Of a DNA stretch of 64,000 nt, positions 12,151 through 24,960 are shown one piece after another (within the stretch, counting starts at the first letter, position 1; each line of letters begins with the position of its first letter). The translations under genes were made by a program, and so were the position numbers. The notes below the pieces were generated by a model. That model saw only the letters and a program-made list of their open reading frames with translations. It was not told where the DNA came from and ran no database searches. Where the stretch lies: NCBI GenBank assembly GCA_022575985.1, contig JAKSXM010000288.1, forward strand, positions 4,739,501 to 4,803,500, written 5' to 3'. The DNA comes from Anagrus nilaparvatae (lineage: Eukaryota; Arthropoda; Insecta; Hymenoptera; Mymaridae).

Positions 12151-15100
12151 TTACTATTGGAATTTTTTTTTCTGTTTTAAACATTTGCAAATAATTTAAA
12201 ACGTAAAGAAAATTTAAAAAAAATAAGTTTTATTGATTTAAAATGTGAGCACCGGAGTATGGTAGGACTAAACAAAGAAAAATTTTTTTCTTCAACTTTT
12301 TTAATTGGGTTTTATGTCATTTGCAACCATTTAAAAGAAAAAAAAAATTCGGCTGTCACAACTGGTCGTCAGTTTTTATTTTCAGTTTTTCAGTTTACAA
12401 TTATCAATCTAAGATTCGATTTTCAAAACCTCGTTATTTTTCTAATAAAAAAATATCTCCAGGCTGAATATCTCACTTAAACTAATCAGTAAATTTAAAT
12501 TCTATTGAAAGCAAGCTGAAAACATTTCATATGAATATTTTTTAATAATATTCCCAATCGATACGGGCTTAATAATTATTCATCAAGTCTCAACTTAAAA
12601 TATAATAAATTCAAATTCAAAAATAAAAAGAACTCATTTACTAGCGAACAAAAAAGAAAAATTACTTTTAAACTAAATATTTACACACACTCTAAAACTT
12701 TTTTATTTGATATCATCAATTCTGTCATGTCTATTATATTCTATTATGAATAACTCATTAAATATAAATTTAATACACGTACGAAAAAAAAAAATGATAT
12801 ATTACTCTAATATTCATCAAAAAATATCTCTCAAGAACTACAACAAAAAAAAAGTTTTAAAAAAAATTTTTAAGCCTACAAAAATCCACTTTTTAATATC
12901 TATATCCAATGTCTTTTATTTATGCTCATCTGTCATACTTTCATGTCAATAGTATTTTTATCTTATCTTTTATATCGGTTTATTATAAATTTTTTTTTTT
13001 TATTCACACACATGTAATCCACTGGGTCTAATGCTACCGTTTTGTTAAGAAATATATATAATACACATATGCTGGACAAAAGTGATTGATTCTCTATTTT
13101 TTAAGATTATTTTCAATATATTATGCTTGAAGAATAATATGTGTCTCTTTTCTTCAATTTTTTTTTTTTTTGTTACTTTTATCATGCAAGAGTCCATAAT
13201 ATAATCTTCGGATCTCATCTCTATTGTGTTTTATTCAATTTTGTAAAAACTTTTTTTACCCAAATTTTCTATGGGTATAGTCAATTTTGTTATGCATGTT
13301 TCTTATATACTTTATTTTTGGCTTTATCAGGGTATTTTGGCATACTTTTTAGGTTTTTATTGATTAAAATATAACTTTTTGATGGATTACAAATTTTTTT
13401 AAGCTTGAATTTTGGAGATTTGTTCTGGTTTTTATGGGCGTAGGGGGACAATAAATTATCTGATTTTAAAGTTTTTCTAGGCTAAATTGAAGAATTTTAC
13501 CAGAAAAAAATAATTATATTAACACATTGAACGTCCAAGTTTGGTCCAATTTTTATATAAATGTTAGACCACAATAAAAGCAAGCTTTGAACCTTAAAAA
13601 TGATTACTTTTTAAAACAAAAAACAGGAAAATTACCGCGACAATTTCCATATCAAATTGATCCAATCTTCCCCAACAAACAATTCATTTTAAAATGCATT
13701 TCAAACACAATTTTTTTTGTAAGTTCCATACAAAAAAACAGAAAAAAAATTTCCTTCATATTAATTCTTTTATTAAAAAAAAATTCTTTTAATAATTACA
13801 TCATTGTTCTTAAACAAAAAAAAATTATAAATTTATGGGTTAACGAGCTAGAAAACATTAAAATTTCTACATATTATTATTGTGTCGTCAACTTTATGCA
13901 ATGTATAGGTTATGTCGTACATTAAAAAAAATTGGATTCCCGCAGTTATTAAATCTCTTATACGTCTGTATTTTTTTTCATAATAATAATAACGTATTTT
14001 ATACTGGCCCTCTCGAGATTTGTCAAGCAATTAGGTGTTTTCATGATTATTTCTCAATTTAAAATAAAAAAAAAGTTTCTCATGCATATTGCATCAATTG
14101 ACAAAGTTTTTTTTTGCTCTTGAAATTGTATATGTGAATATTATATGCGAATCTCGTAGTCGTGTACCTTTAGAAAAATAAATTTATGAGTCATTCAAAA
14201 TAAAAAAGGTTTTGAAGAAAAAAATATGAAAATAAAGTTGAATATATACACTTTTTTTTCATATATGTTTAAGTGAAAATTTTTCATTTCTACCCCTTGT
14301 GTAGCTCTAACTTTATCTGTGCTTTTTTGTATATGCTAGATATAATTTTTTCAAATTTTCACTTGTATTAAATCTAAAAGAATCAACAAGTTGGATGTAT
14401 GTTTGGGTGTGTAAAGAAAATTTATATTGAAAATAATAATATTTTTTAGAATATGAAAAATTTTTTTCTTTGAATTTATATTTATGCTTTTTTTGATTTT
14501 TTATTTGATTTTATTTTTTGAATTTTATTATATGTATGTGTTACAGTTAAAGTATGCATTCAGGTAATTTTTGTAAGCTTGAATCTGATTAAATTTTTGC
14601 TTAAATTTCAAGCTTTTTTAAAGTAATTTATTTGAAATTTTAAGCAGTGGCAGTGTACTTAAAAAAATGGTGTTTTCAAAATTTAGTTCAAGTTAGTGGT
14701 AGTTAAAAAAAGTAACATATAAGCTCGTTCTGCATAATTTTCATGACACCCAGATTTTTATAAAAATAAACAAATAACCTAAATTCAACTCAAAGCTAAT
14801 AAATTCATTTTTAACGACACCAGCAATAAATCAAACTAAACATTCATTATTACTAAATTGCATAAACTCCCCTAAAATTATCACCAAAACCCTAAAAAGC
14901 CTTTTTCCAAAAATCTAAAATATTAATCAGAACCCCATTTTTGCACAAAAAAACACCCATTTTTATCATCAAACAAAAACTACATCATCCAACCGATGAA
15001 AGCATAACAATTCAATAAAATCCCATAAATAACATAATTTCAATGAAAAAAATGCCCAAAAAAAAAAAAACTAATTTTTAATACAAAAATCATATAAAGT

Positions 15101-16189
15101 CACAGCATGACTTCTATTTGTATAAAAAATTCACAACACACACACGAGATTTTTATCTCTTAATTTTGTCTTTCTCCTATAATTTGATCTTTTATATGGG
15201 TATACATTCATTAATAAATAAAGATATTTATCGTTAAAAAAATAGCTGCATAAATTAAAATACCCAATAAACACAGAGAGAATTTTTATTTTTACGTGTG
15301 TACATTTAATATGATTAATAACGACGTTAATTAGTAACATAAAAGATAATCTTACATTATTAAATATAAATAAAAAATATTTTTAAACTACTACCACATT
15401 TTTCATTATTTATATAGTATTTCTTTGTACGTGTGTGAGTGTATAAATAAATCATTTCTCTTACTATACTTTAAGTTCAAACGATTGATTCTATTGTTAC
15501 TAATTTAAATAGCAACATTAAATCTAGCTAATATAGCCCACAGAAAAAAAATATATACGTTACAGAATAATATATAATAATAAACTAAAGCCCTCCATAT
15601 ATGGCAGTACCCAATATAATTTCATTTGACAAAAGGCAATTCTTTGGTCATCTTATATTATCAAGGGAACTCTCTTGTCAAAAATCATTTTACGCACCAG
15701 TAACTATGATACTTCATATGTGTACCTTCGAAAATTGTTTATTCAGAGTATCGCGCCTCTGTACATGCCGTTCAATTTGTATGTGTGTAAGTGAAGGGAT
15801 GGTGAAGAACAAGTACGAAATTTTGAAGGGGAATTTTTTTTAAGGGAGTTAAAAAAAGAGTATTAAGCTTATGTATGTGTGTGTTATGATCGATCGACTA
15901 ATACGCTAACATGTATGGAGGAAAGAGACGATTATCGAGAGGATGCTACTGCACGCAGGGAGCTAATTCCGGATTTAAGCAAGTTATGTATGTACACATT
16001 TATATATTTATAAGGGTTCTTTTATCATCTTTTTTTTTTAATATTGTTATTATTATTATTTTTTTTGATTTTTTTTGAGAAAAAATAGGACCTCATACTG
16101 GGTAATTTGTAAAATTAGATCTCTTTATTTGTTATATGAGGATGCTATAAAATCTGGCTTTTATTATAGACAAGATATTATTATTATTA
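12151..16189. other. Intron, no gene; some repeat fragments and a less AT-rich block
   Basis: 12312-12352 resembles a repeat also seen at 34421-34472 and 43276-43327. TTGGCATACTTTTTAG at 13337-13352 recurs at 16209-16224. The block at about 15600-15980 is less AT-rich and of higher complexity but has no convincing exon. The rest is low-complexity intron. Confidence 0.45.
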
Positions 16190-17003
16190 TAGGGGAGATT
16201 CAGACATGTTGGCATACTTTTTAGTTTTTAATGGTTCTTAGAAGTTTTTTATAAGGGTAATCAAAAATTTATTTCAAAATTTTTAATCTTTATATTTTGA
16301 CTAGTCTCTGATCTCTGGCCCTTTTAATTCATTTTTTTAGACAGTAGAGTAACGAAATATTAAAAGTCATAAATAGTGAGAGCTGGCACCTGCTTGTATT
16401 AAATCTAAAGTGAAATAAATTATTTTGGTAACTGAATCGAATGATAACTGTCTACATTATTTTATTTGTTTTTACTTTACTCAAATTAAGGTTTTGTGGT
16501 TATCTGTTTTTAACAAGCAAGATGAGAAAAGGTCTAAAAAGAACTTTTTGGGTCACTGATTCCGAAAATCCAGGTTTCGCTCGTGCGTCTAACACCCTTT
16601 AATTAACAAAAATCAGCCCCTTTTAAGAGTGTTTAGGCAATATTTGAAAACTAAAACGAAATTAAGCCGGATAAATTTAGTTTTTGAAACTGTTAATTAC
16701 CAATTTGAATGTCTCGTGCATGAAAAATGATTCGAACACTTTTAAATTTGAAAAAAACTCCCCCTCACAGAAATTATTTTTCTATACTTCCAAATCAAAA
16801 CAAAATTTTGCCTCCGTTATATTTTGGGTTTTTAATCTTCAAATTTGGGATCCTTTCCGTGAAAATTTCTCAAAAATTATGAATATTGACGAATTTCGAA
16901 CGGGCTAAGCCTGGATTTTCTGAATCAGCGACTAAAAATTTCCTTATTGGACCTTTTTTCATTTGGATTATTAAAACCAAACACTCCTCACCCCCTTCAC
17001 TAT
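16190..17003. mobile_element. Foldback/MITE-like element with nested inverted arms
   Basis: Ends TATAGGGGAGAT and the reverse complement of ...CTTCACTATA form loose inverted termini. Inside, 16523-16576 pairs with 16910-16963: AAAGGTC, GATTC(C/A)GAAAATCCAGG and intervening bases correspond on opposite strands. The arm sequence is shared with the element at 8935-9529. Confidence 0.5.
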
Positions 17004-19267
17004 ACTGATGTATAAATTAAAAAAACAATTTATTTTTGGAATCAAAAGAAACTTTAACTACACAAAGTCATATTTTTTCATTTAATTTTTTAATATTCGG
17101 ATACAAAAAAAATGTATTTTAAAATTCCTAAAATTTACACTAGATGGCGTAAAGTAAACCCGCAAATGAAATGATAACGACCCTCTATATAAACTATGAA
17201 AATTTTTTAATATAAGATATCGATAATATATTTATACATTTTATACATTTATCATGTTTATTTGAAAAATTTTACTTTAAGGTTTCTTTGGGCAGTAATT
17301 TGGATGTCTGTTTATATTGTACGAATAAAATAATTCATAACTTATTTTGGTTTCATGATTTAATTAATAAAAATTTTTGTATACAATTTAATTTTGTAAA
17401 AGTTATCAAATTTATTATTTTGTCTCCATCGTTTATGCTAGTTTTTTTTGGTCTTTGATTAAAGTTTTCATCTTGCGTTTGATTAAAATATATTAGGGAG
17501 CCAAAGGGAATTCTATTATCAATCTTTTTATGATAAAAGCATTAAAGAATAACAAAATTCTAAACCACTTTTTTACAAACATTGTACTTCTTACCCTGTT
17601 AATCACATAAATATTCATATATTTCAAAATCAAAATGCCCCAACCCCATATAAATCATCCCACATTTTAAACCCAACACAAATTAAAAAAATAATATTTT
17701 TGCAAGCCAACATTTTAATGATAAATTGACCTTAAAAGAAAATTTAATTAATTCATATCTCAAAGAACCAATCACATTCTGATTTTTATCAATTTTTACA
17801 TTATAAGCTTAATATATATAAAATTTTATCACGATGCTTTTTAAAAAAGGAAAAATGTTTAATTTATAATACATAAAGAATAGAGTGTATATATAATTTT
17901 CCAATTAAATTTTCTATATATAAAAAACACAACCCACTCACATTAATTATTAATATATATATAAAACATATTTATTATAATTATATCTATATTTAAAAAT
18001 CATAAAAAATAATCTTTTTATCAATAAAAATCAATGATTTAAAAATTTTTTTAATACTTTTTTTTTTTAAATAATTGGCACCCAGCAACGTGTGGGTCAT
18101 CAAAAAAATATATATAAATTTTTTTTTCATATAGTAAAGTATCATATAAAAGTCGTATGTTCTGATGATTGCACAAAAGGATACTTTTTGTCGATTTAAG
18201 AGTAAGATAAAAATTGAAGAAAATTATTTAGACACGATCAAAGTAGTTTTGGAGAATCAAGAGGGATACTTTTTTTTTAAGCCTGTATAAAAAAAAAAAA
18301 AAATTATATATAAAAAATAGGGTGTAAGTACAGAGCAAAAAGGAAATATCCAGGTGATGATCAAAGTTATTACTGTACCTGTACTCCGAGGGTACAAAAA
18401 TAAGGTGGTCCAAAGGCGCTAAACTGAACCCCTCTAAGCGTAGGTGAATTTGTTACGAATCGTTTCTTTCTTTTTAATGATAATAATAATAATAATAATG
18501 AAAGGACGAGTAAAATCTAAAGGAAGGATCTTAAAAAAGGGAATAAATATAATGGGCGTTTTATATACATAATATAGAGTAACATAACCTTAAAAGGATA
18601 TACTTTTTATTGATTCGTGATGAAAGGGAAAAATATTAAATAAAATCAAATTTTTTTTCATACTTTATCCGATCATAGAATTGTAATAAAAATGCCTGAG
18701 ATATAATACTGTTGAGAAAATATTTCCGCTTCGGTTGTACAATGTGTTTTAAGGATTTTATAAATTTTTGACTTTGAAAAGTAGGTACTTTTTTTAATTG
18801 ATCTTAAAAAAATACATCGAGTGAAAAAAATGTTTTAATAGAGCAAAAGAAATTTTTTATTCTCGCTTATTTTTTGATGGGGGAGATGATGAATTTTTTT
18901 TTTTCATTTATAAAAAAAAAAGTTATATATTTTTGTAATTAAAGAAATAGCAAATATACTTTTTCTCGATATTTTGTTGATATTTATAAAACTTTTCTTT
19001 AATACTTTTCTTTTTTAGATACACGAAACTCATAAAAATTCAATGATCATCGTCAAATAAAGTTTCTTTTTTAATAACAGTAGAAAATATGAAAAAAGTT
19101 TTTGCTGTATTTTATGAAGAAAAAAAAAATCAATCATCATCGATCAAAAAAAAAGAAGAAAAATTTAATTAATTAAAGTACACTATAAGTGTAATTAAGA
19201 TTATTTGAAAAGTTCGTCTATCAGATTAGTAAATAAGTAATTTTCTCTAAATCTTTTGTTAAAACAA

Positions 19268-19270
<3 letters not shown>
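17004..19270. other. Intron, no gene
   Basis: AT-rich, with an (AAT)n run at 18478-18499. A slightly GC-richer segment lies around 18375-18460, with no coding support. Confidence 0.5.
18478..18499. repeat. (AAT)n microsatellite
   Basis: About seven AAT units in a row. Confidence 0.85.

Positions 19271-19303
<33 letters not shown>
19271..19303. repeat. (AG)n microsatellite
   Basis: Sixteen uninterrupted AG units. Confidence 0.95.
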
Positions 19304-19306
<3 letters not shown>

Positions 19307-19402
19307 TTGTATTGAATCATTGATTCTACAAACGAAGGTCTAAAATATCTCTCATTTAATTTTAACCCAAAAGAATTTAAATTTTTTGTCCAGTCTAATA
19401 TA

Positions 19403-20038
19403 CACTGTTAAAAATACCCTGTGGTAATTATACAGAATTTTCGTATGGTAACGAAAAATTCGTAAATTTACTAAAAAAAATTGTAAATTGACTAAAAAAA
19501 TTTATAAAAAAATTGTAAATTTACGATTTTTTTTGTAAATTTACAACTTTAAATTTTTGTAAATTTATAATTTTACTAAAAAAATTGTAAATTTACAAAA
19601 AAAATCGTAATTTTACGATCGATCGTAAATTTACAATTTTTTCGTAATTTTACAATTTATTTTGTAAAATCACGAATTTTTTTTAACTCTTTCCTGAGGA
19701 ATTGCCCCCACCACAAGTCACGTGATACACGCTTTACGCAGTTTATTTTACTTTACTTATTTAATATATTAATTTATTTAAAAAAAAATACATGATAAAA
19801 CATTTGTAAATAACTAATATTTTTATATTTAATGAATAAAAATAATTTTAAACGTTACTAAATAGCTGTAGCACTACTCCATACACGCATACTAATGTAA
19901 GTCACACAGAGAACGATTTAGGGAGATTCCTCAGGAAAGAGTTAAATTTACTATTGTAAATATACAATTTTTATAAAATTACTAAAATTTGTAATTTCGA
20001 TAATTTCGTATATTTACCATAGGATATTTTGAACAGTG
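19403..20038. mobile_element. TA-flanked palindromic MITE, CACTGTT subfamily, with a nested insertion
   Basis: The left end CACTGTTAAAAATACCCTGT and the reverse complement of the right end (CACTGTTCAAAATATCCTAT) match closely. TA lies on both sides (19401-19402 and 20039-20040). The body consists of degenerate, self-complementary GTAAATTTAC-type units on both arms. A separate 255-bp element with TTAA duplication is inserted in it (19687-19941). The TA duplication suggests the Tc1/mariner superfamily; no transposase is present. Confidence 0.75.
19687..19941. mobile_element. Nested non-autonomous element with TTAA duplication (piggyBac-type)
   Basis: Perfect 16-bp inverted ends CTCTTTCCTGAGGAAT (19687-19702; reverse complement at 19926-19941) are flanked by TTAA at 19683-19686 and 19942-19945. 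It sits inside the CACTGTT element, so it inserted later. Its ends differ from those of the 2831-3261 element, so it is a different family with the same target choice. Confidence 0.82.
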
Positions 20039-20782
20039 TATATAAAACAAGTCAACAGCTGTCAACTTAGTTCATGGGTGATCTCATCTTATAATTTTTG
20101 CTTTCGAATATCATAATAAATCACCTCTTTTTCTATATCATCGAAAAATATGTCTGTCCGTCAAAAATTTTTTTTGATTACTTACTAACTCCTACTTTAT
20201 TTAACGCTTGTATTCTTAAGGCGTGGTTTATTTTATAAGATTAACATGTGCCTTATACGTTATTTTTTTAATGATTAATTATTGTTTAAAAAATAATAAT
20301 TATGTACTCTTGAATACGTTAGGCCTTCTGGCAAATGTTTAAAAAAAAGTCTTTTTTTTTTTTTTACTTGAAATATAAAATTTTATTTTTAGAAACCACT
20401 ACATTTTTTTGTTGAAATTTTCCATATACACAAAATTGACATTAAGTGTTTTTTAAAAAAAAGTTTCTTTATAAATACAGTTTAACATCAATAAAAAAGA
20501 AAATATGAGCTAAAGTAAAAAAAAGGAATATGAAAAATCAACAAAAAGCACTTATATATAATTGAGCTTGAATTAGAAGACGTTAAAGTAAGAAAAAATA
20601 TAAAAAATTACGTTGTATTGATTTTTCTCTCTTTTTTTTTTAATTATATTTGCATTGAATAAAAAAAAATTTGCTTAAGAAAAAAGCTTAGAATTAAATT
20701 TATGAATGCATAAATAAGTCTTTTTTTTATTTAAAAGAAAACATTAATTAAAAGTGTAAATATACAAGTAATTAAATTTTAT

Positions 20783-20802
20783 GTTGTGTGTGTGTGTGTG
20801 TG
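20783..20802. repeat. (TG)n microsatellite
   Basis: About ten TG units. Confidence 0.9.
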
Positions 20803-20924
20803 AAAGGAAGAAATTAATTTGAGAAAACATGTTTTTGAATTTAATGGTTTTTTTTGTGCAAGGAAAATTTTATGCAAGGCTTTTTTTTAGTGGTTAAGTT
20901 GCAGAGTTGTGTAAGTTGTGGGAG

Positions 20925-21410
20925 GAGATGGGTGGGAGGAATTGAAGTTTTTGGGATTTGGGTGATTTTAGTTTTTGTGGGTCATTTTTGTGATTCAGTA
21001 GTCATTTTGAAAATTTAATTTTTTTTCAATTTTAAAACAAAATATTTTTCAAGAAATTTTGTCTCAAGTAGTACCTCAAAAAAATTGCATTTTTACAGCA
21101 ATTTGAATTCGGTTAGTACAAGTAGATTTTTTTGGTCGAATTAAAATTGCAAAGAAAAATCCAAATTACATTAACGTACAAAAAAAATTATGCTAAATTC
21201 GACGCTATTCTCCATTTACCCTAATAATTTCCTTTTAATTCGCCTAATAATTTCCAGCCAGTAATTTTTCCAACAAAAATAATCACTTTCTACCATCAAT
21301 CCACACTGTAAAACGGTGTATAAAACACCCAAAAAATAAAAGAAACAAAAATTTGTCGTAAAAAAAAAATAACTTAATTTTATTTCTGGTAACTGCCCAC
21401 CCAATTAAAT
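20925..21410. mobile_element. Imperfect foldback element
   Basis: G/T-rich left arm (GATGGGTGGGAGG at 20928) and A/C-rich right arm (GCCCACCCA at 21395-21403) are partly reverse-complementary, with a skew switch in the middle. Ends and target duplication are not defined. Confidence 0.35.
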
Positions 21411-24400
21411 TTCAATCGCGCGCCATAAAAAAAAATTTCTCAAGAAGTTTATAACGTACGAATGGCACTATAAAAAAAGATAAAAAAACACATTGCCAAA
21501 AATAACGAAACATCTCAATAATTCTGTTAATTTCAAAAACTTTCTTTCTCTTTAAATAAGATAAACAGATAAAAACCGTCCGTTTTTTTATATAAACTCA
21601 AAGTCAAAAGAAATATTCTCCGTTTCGTGAGAAAATAAAGGGTTTTTTATTTATAAAACTTTTTTAGCTTATAAAAAAAATATCATCAACTTAAAAAAAA
21701 AGAGAATATATTTCAAGAGCGGTAATTGGAAACGATCGAGAACATGACTCGTTTGATGCTGAATATGTCTGTTATAAATAAAAGGGAAAACCAAAAAGGA
21801 TACCAAAAACAACAAAGGGATTCATAGTAATGTCGAAGACGTCCGTTGATTAGTCTTTCCCTTCATTTTCTCTACTCTCTTTATCTGATGTCGTTTGAAT
21901 ATCCGGCTTGCTTTTTGTTAATAAATTATATTTTTTCAAACCCCCTTTTTTTCTTCTCTGTAAATTCAACCATTTTTAATATTTTCTTTATTAATTTTAG
22001 ATTAATTATTATTATCTCGATTTTTTATACGTGTGATGTTTATTAAAGTTTTAAGATAAAAAAAATATTTCATTTCATATCGTTTTTAATGTCAATTTTA
22101 TCAGAATTTTAATTTAAAAAATTGCTGCTTTTTTACATTAAAAAATCCAATTTATTTAAATACGGTAATAAAAGTTCATTGACACTTTGATAAAATTAAT
22201 AAAATTTTGTTTTTGATTAAAAAAAAATGAAAATAAATTGGATATATGAGACTTTTCACGTTAATTTGGTACCTCAAATTCAAAACACTCAATTTTTTCG
22301 CTAAAAATTTTTAAAATAACATATCACAGATTATTTGATTGTGTTTTCTCCTAAAACCCTAAAAAATCCGTTAAATCTGAACAACCCCATATAAAAATAT
22401 TTTTCTTACCAACAGCCTGCAGTAGTAAAATATTAAAAATAAAACTTGTTTTCATCAGATAACAAATAAACTCTTCTTTTATTCTGCTACAGTTACTGCA
22501 CACATACAAGCATAAAAATAAAAGCTCTTGAAATTTTCAAGTAGATTCATGCACACATAACAACAGCAACCGGAAATAGCGTAGTCAGATACACGGAAAA
22601 GCCCAAAAAAAAGGTACGAGAGTATAGACATAACGCACTGTTGACTATTAATATTAAACAGACTTTTTTACAGATTCTTATCAGAAATGTAATATAATTA
22701 TCTTCTAAAAAAGCTTTCTTTGTAAATATTTTTTGAACTGAACCTTAATTTGACCTGTTTAATTAATTTATTTTCCAATAAATAAAAATCGGTTAAATAA
22801 ACACGAATTATTGTAAATTTTCCTAAAAATTAAAAATCAGGTCATTGAATTTCAATTGATAATCGAAAAATTCACTCTCAATTTAAGATTTAAATAAATT
22901 CTCCTTTTGTTAGATACCAATCTAATATTCGATATGTCTCATTGGTTACAAATGACCTGGATTATCTATTCGGTTCATTAACTTAAATAATTATGTAATA
23001 CAAAAATCTTATTTCAGAGATAAAAAAAATTACGAATATTGAAACTTCCGTTACTTTTTTTCCTCCAAACCGCAAAAAACTAATTTTTTTTTAGGTAGAT
23101 AGAAAAAAAAATTTAATCATTTTCTTTCTTTAAATTGAAAATTTATCGATTTTATATATAAGTTACAGTTATTTTATTTTATTTAACTTTTATATATCGA
23201 GAAATATGAAATAAAAGTTACAATCATTTTTCATATATATTTTTTTTTCTAAGAATACAAAAAAAAAAAGTTATAACTAGAAACTCGTTCATTCGTATCC
23301 AAAATAAGAAATTTTTCTTTTTATATTATGCACTTCCGTTCTTTAGAAAATATCCATTTTAAGTTACATGCCCCACTCTTTAAAAAAATTATCGAGCTCA
23401 CTTAAAACCACAAATCTCAATGAAATAACGTAAATCTTCATTTTTCTTCACTTAAATATTCTGGCATACATAAATAATACTTAAAAAAAAGATTTTAGCA
23501 CTTTGCGTTTAATTGTGACTTATGATCGTTTTTTTTTTTTTAAACTTAAATTTGTTTTGACTTTGACGAGACTTATTGCTTTTTTTATTCCTAAATTTTG
23601 AGTATTAAAAAATACGAGACTAAAAATTTAGTAATTTTATTGCACTGAGTTGCATAATTAAATACAGAGGGATTATAAAATATAAAACTGTAAAACATAA
23701 ATTACTTTTTAAATTTATGGAATAATTCAAATTTAATACCAGAAGTCTTATAATTGTCTTATTAAAGGATTACATGTTTCCTACTAAGTCTTTCTAGGTC
23801 ATTGAAGTCAATTCAAGTTTCTGAATTGAAATTTCAATTTATAGAGTGTAAGTAACTTTGTAATTAATTGTTTTGTTCATGATTGAATATAATTTAGCTA
23901 ACAAACAGTAACTTGTTATTAATTTAAATAAAACACTTTTTTTTTTGAATATTTTCATAATTAATTAATAAAGTAAGTTTTCTTACTAATTTTATTGTGT
24001 TATTAAATATGCAATTCATTAATTTTATAGCCTGGATCATAAAATCATTTAGCAATTCTCAAAAGAGTGAGAAAATTTTCGAAGAAACTTTTTACTTTTT
24101 GTTTTATTATGTAAAATGTAAAAGACAAAAAAAAACTTTTTATTAGCTTGCAGGGTTTATTCGAAGTAATAAACTTTTATTTGACATTTTCAAGACCGAG
24201 AAAATGCTTTTACAAGACTTTTGAAGAGGAAAATTTACATTTACTTCATTATGGCTTCGATTACCGTAATTTTTTTATCATTCATAAATTTATGGTAAAT
24301 TTGGTATATTATACTTGTGAGTAGTGTTTAGGACTTTATCTAAATTTTAACGTTAACGTTTACAGGGAACAGAAGTTAATAGTATTTTGCAGGAGACAAA

Positions 24401-24483
24401 TATTGTTCTTGCTCTTTTGCAAGATTTCTCGTTTAATTTTTGCAATTATTAGATTTTTACTATTTTTCCAAATCCTTATTCTT
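21411..24483. other. Intron, nothing recognised
   Basis: AT-rich. A moderately complex patch lies near 21715-21800. No coding or RNA gene signal. Confidence 0.5.
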
Positions 24484-24826
24484 CACTGTAAAAAGCAACT
24501 TTCTTAGATTCACAAAAAAATAGAATATTTTCGAAAAATCAGTAATTTTTCGAAAAAAATCGTAAATTTACTAAATTTTTTGCTAGATTTTTTTTAGTAA
24601 ATTCACGAGAAAAATTGATAATTTACAATTTTTTTTCGAAAATTTACAAAAAATGTTTGCTAATTTACAAATTTTTTCATAAATTCACAAGAAAAAATCG
24701 AGAATTCTCGAATTTGTTGGTAATATACTAAATTTAGTAAATTTACGATAATTTTCGAAAATTTAATAATTTTTCGAAAATATTCTATTTTTTTTTGTGA
24801 ATATAAGAAACTTACTTTTTACAGTG
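24484..24826. mobile_element. Palindromic MITE, CACTGTAAAAAG family
   Basis: CACTGTAAAAAGCAACTTTC at the left and the reverse complement of the right end (CACTGTAAAAAGTAAGTTTC) match, and similarity continues through most of both arms, so the 343-bp unit is close to one long palindrome. The flanks are TT on each side rather than the TA of the sister copy. It has landed in a TTCTTCA-rich tract. Confidence 0.75.
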
Positions 24827-24960
24827 TTCATATTCTTCACTCTTCAGAATCTTCATTCTTCGTATTCTTCACTCTTCACTCGAATTCTTTACTCATCGTA
24901 TTCTTTAAAAATCTTCAATCTTAATATTCTTCATTCTTCAATATCTTCATTTTAATTTCG
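24827..24960. repeat. Degenerate TTCTTCA/ATTCTTCACTC tandem tract
   Basis: Repeated TATTCTTCACTC, CTTCATTC and similar units in succession, decaying to the right. Confidence 0.6.

Noticed and set aside
13587..13925. Plus-strand 112-codon frame, the longest in the window
   Set aside because: It is Lys/Asn/Ile/Phe-rich as expected for random AT-rich DNA, with no domain, splice site or context.
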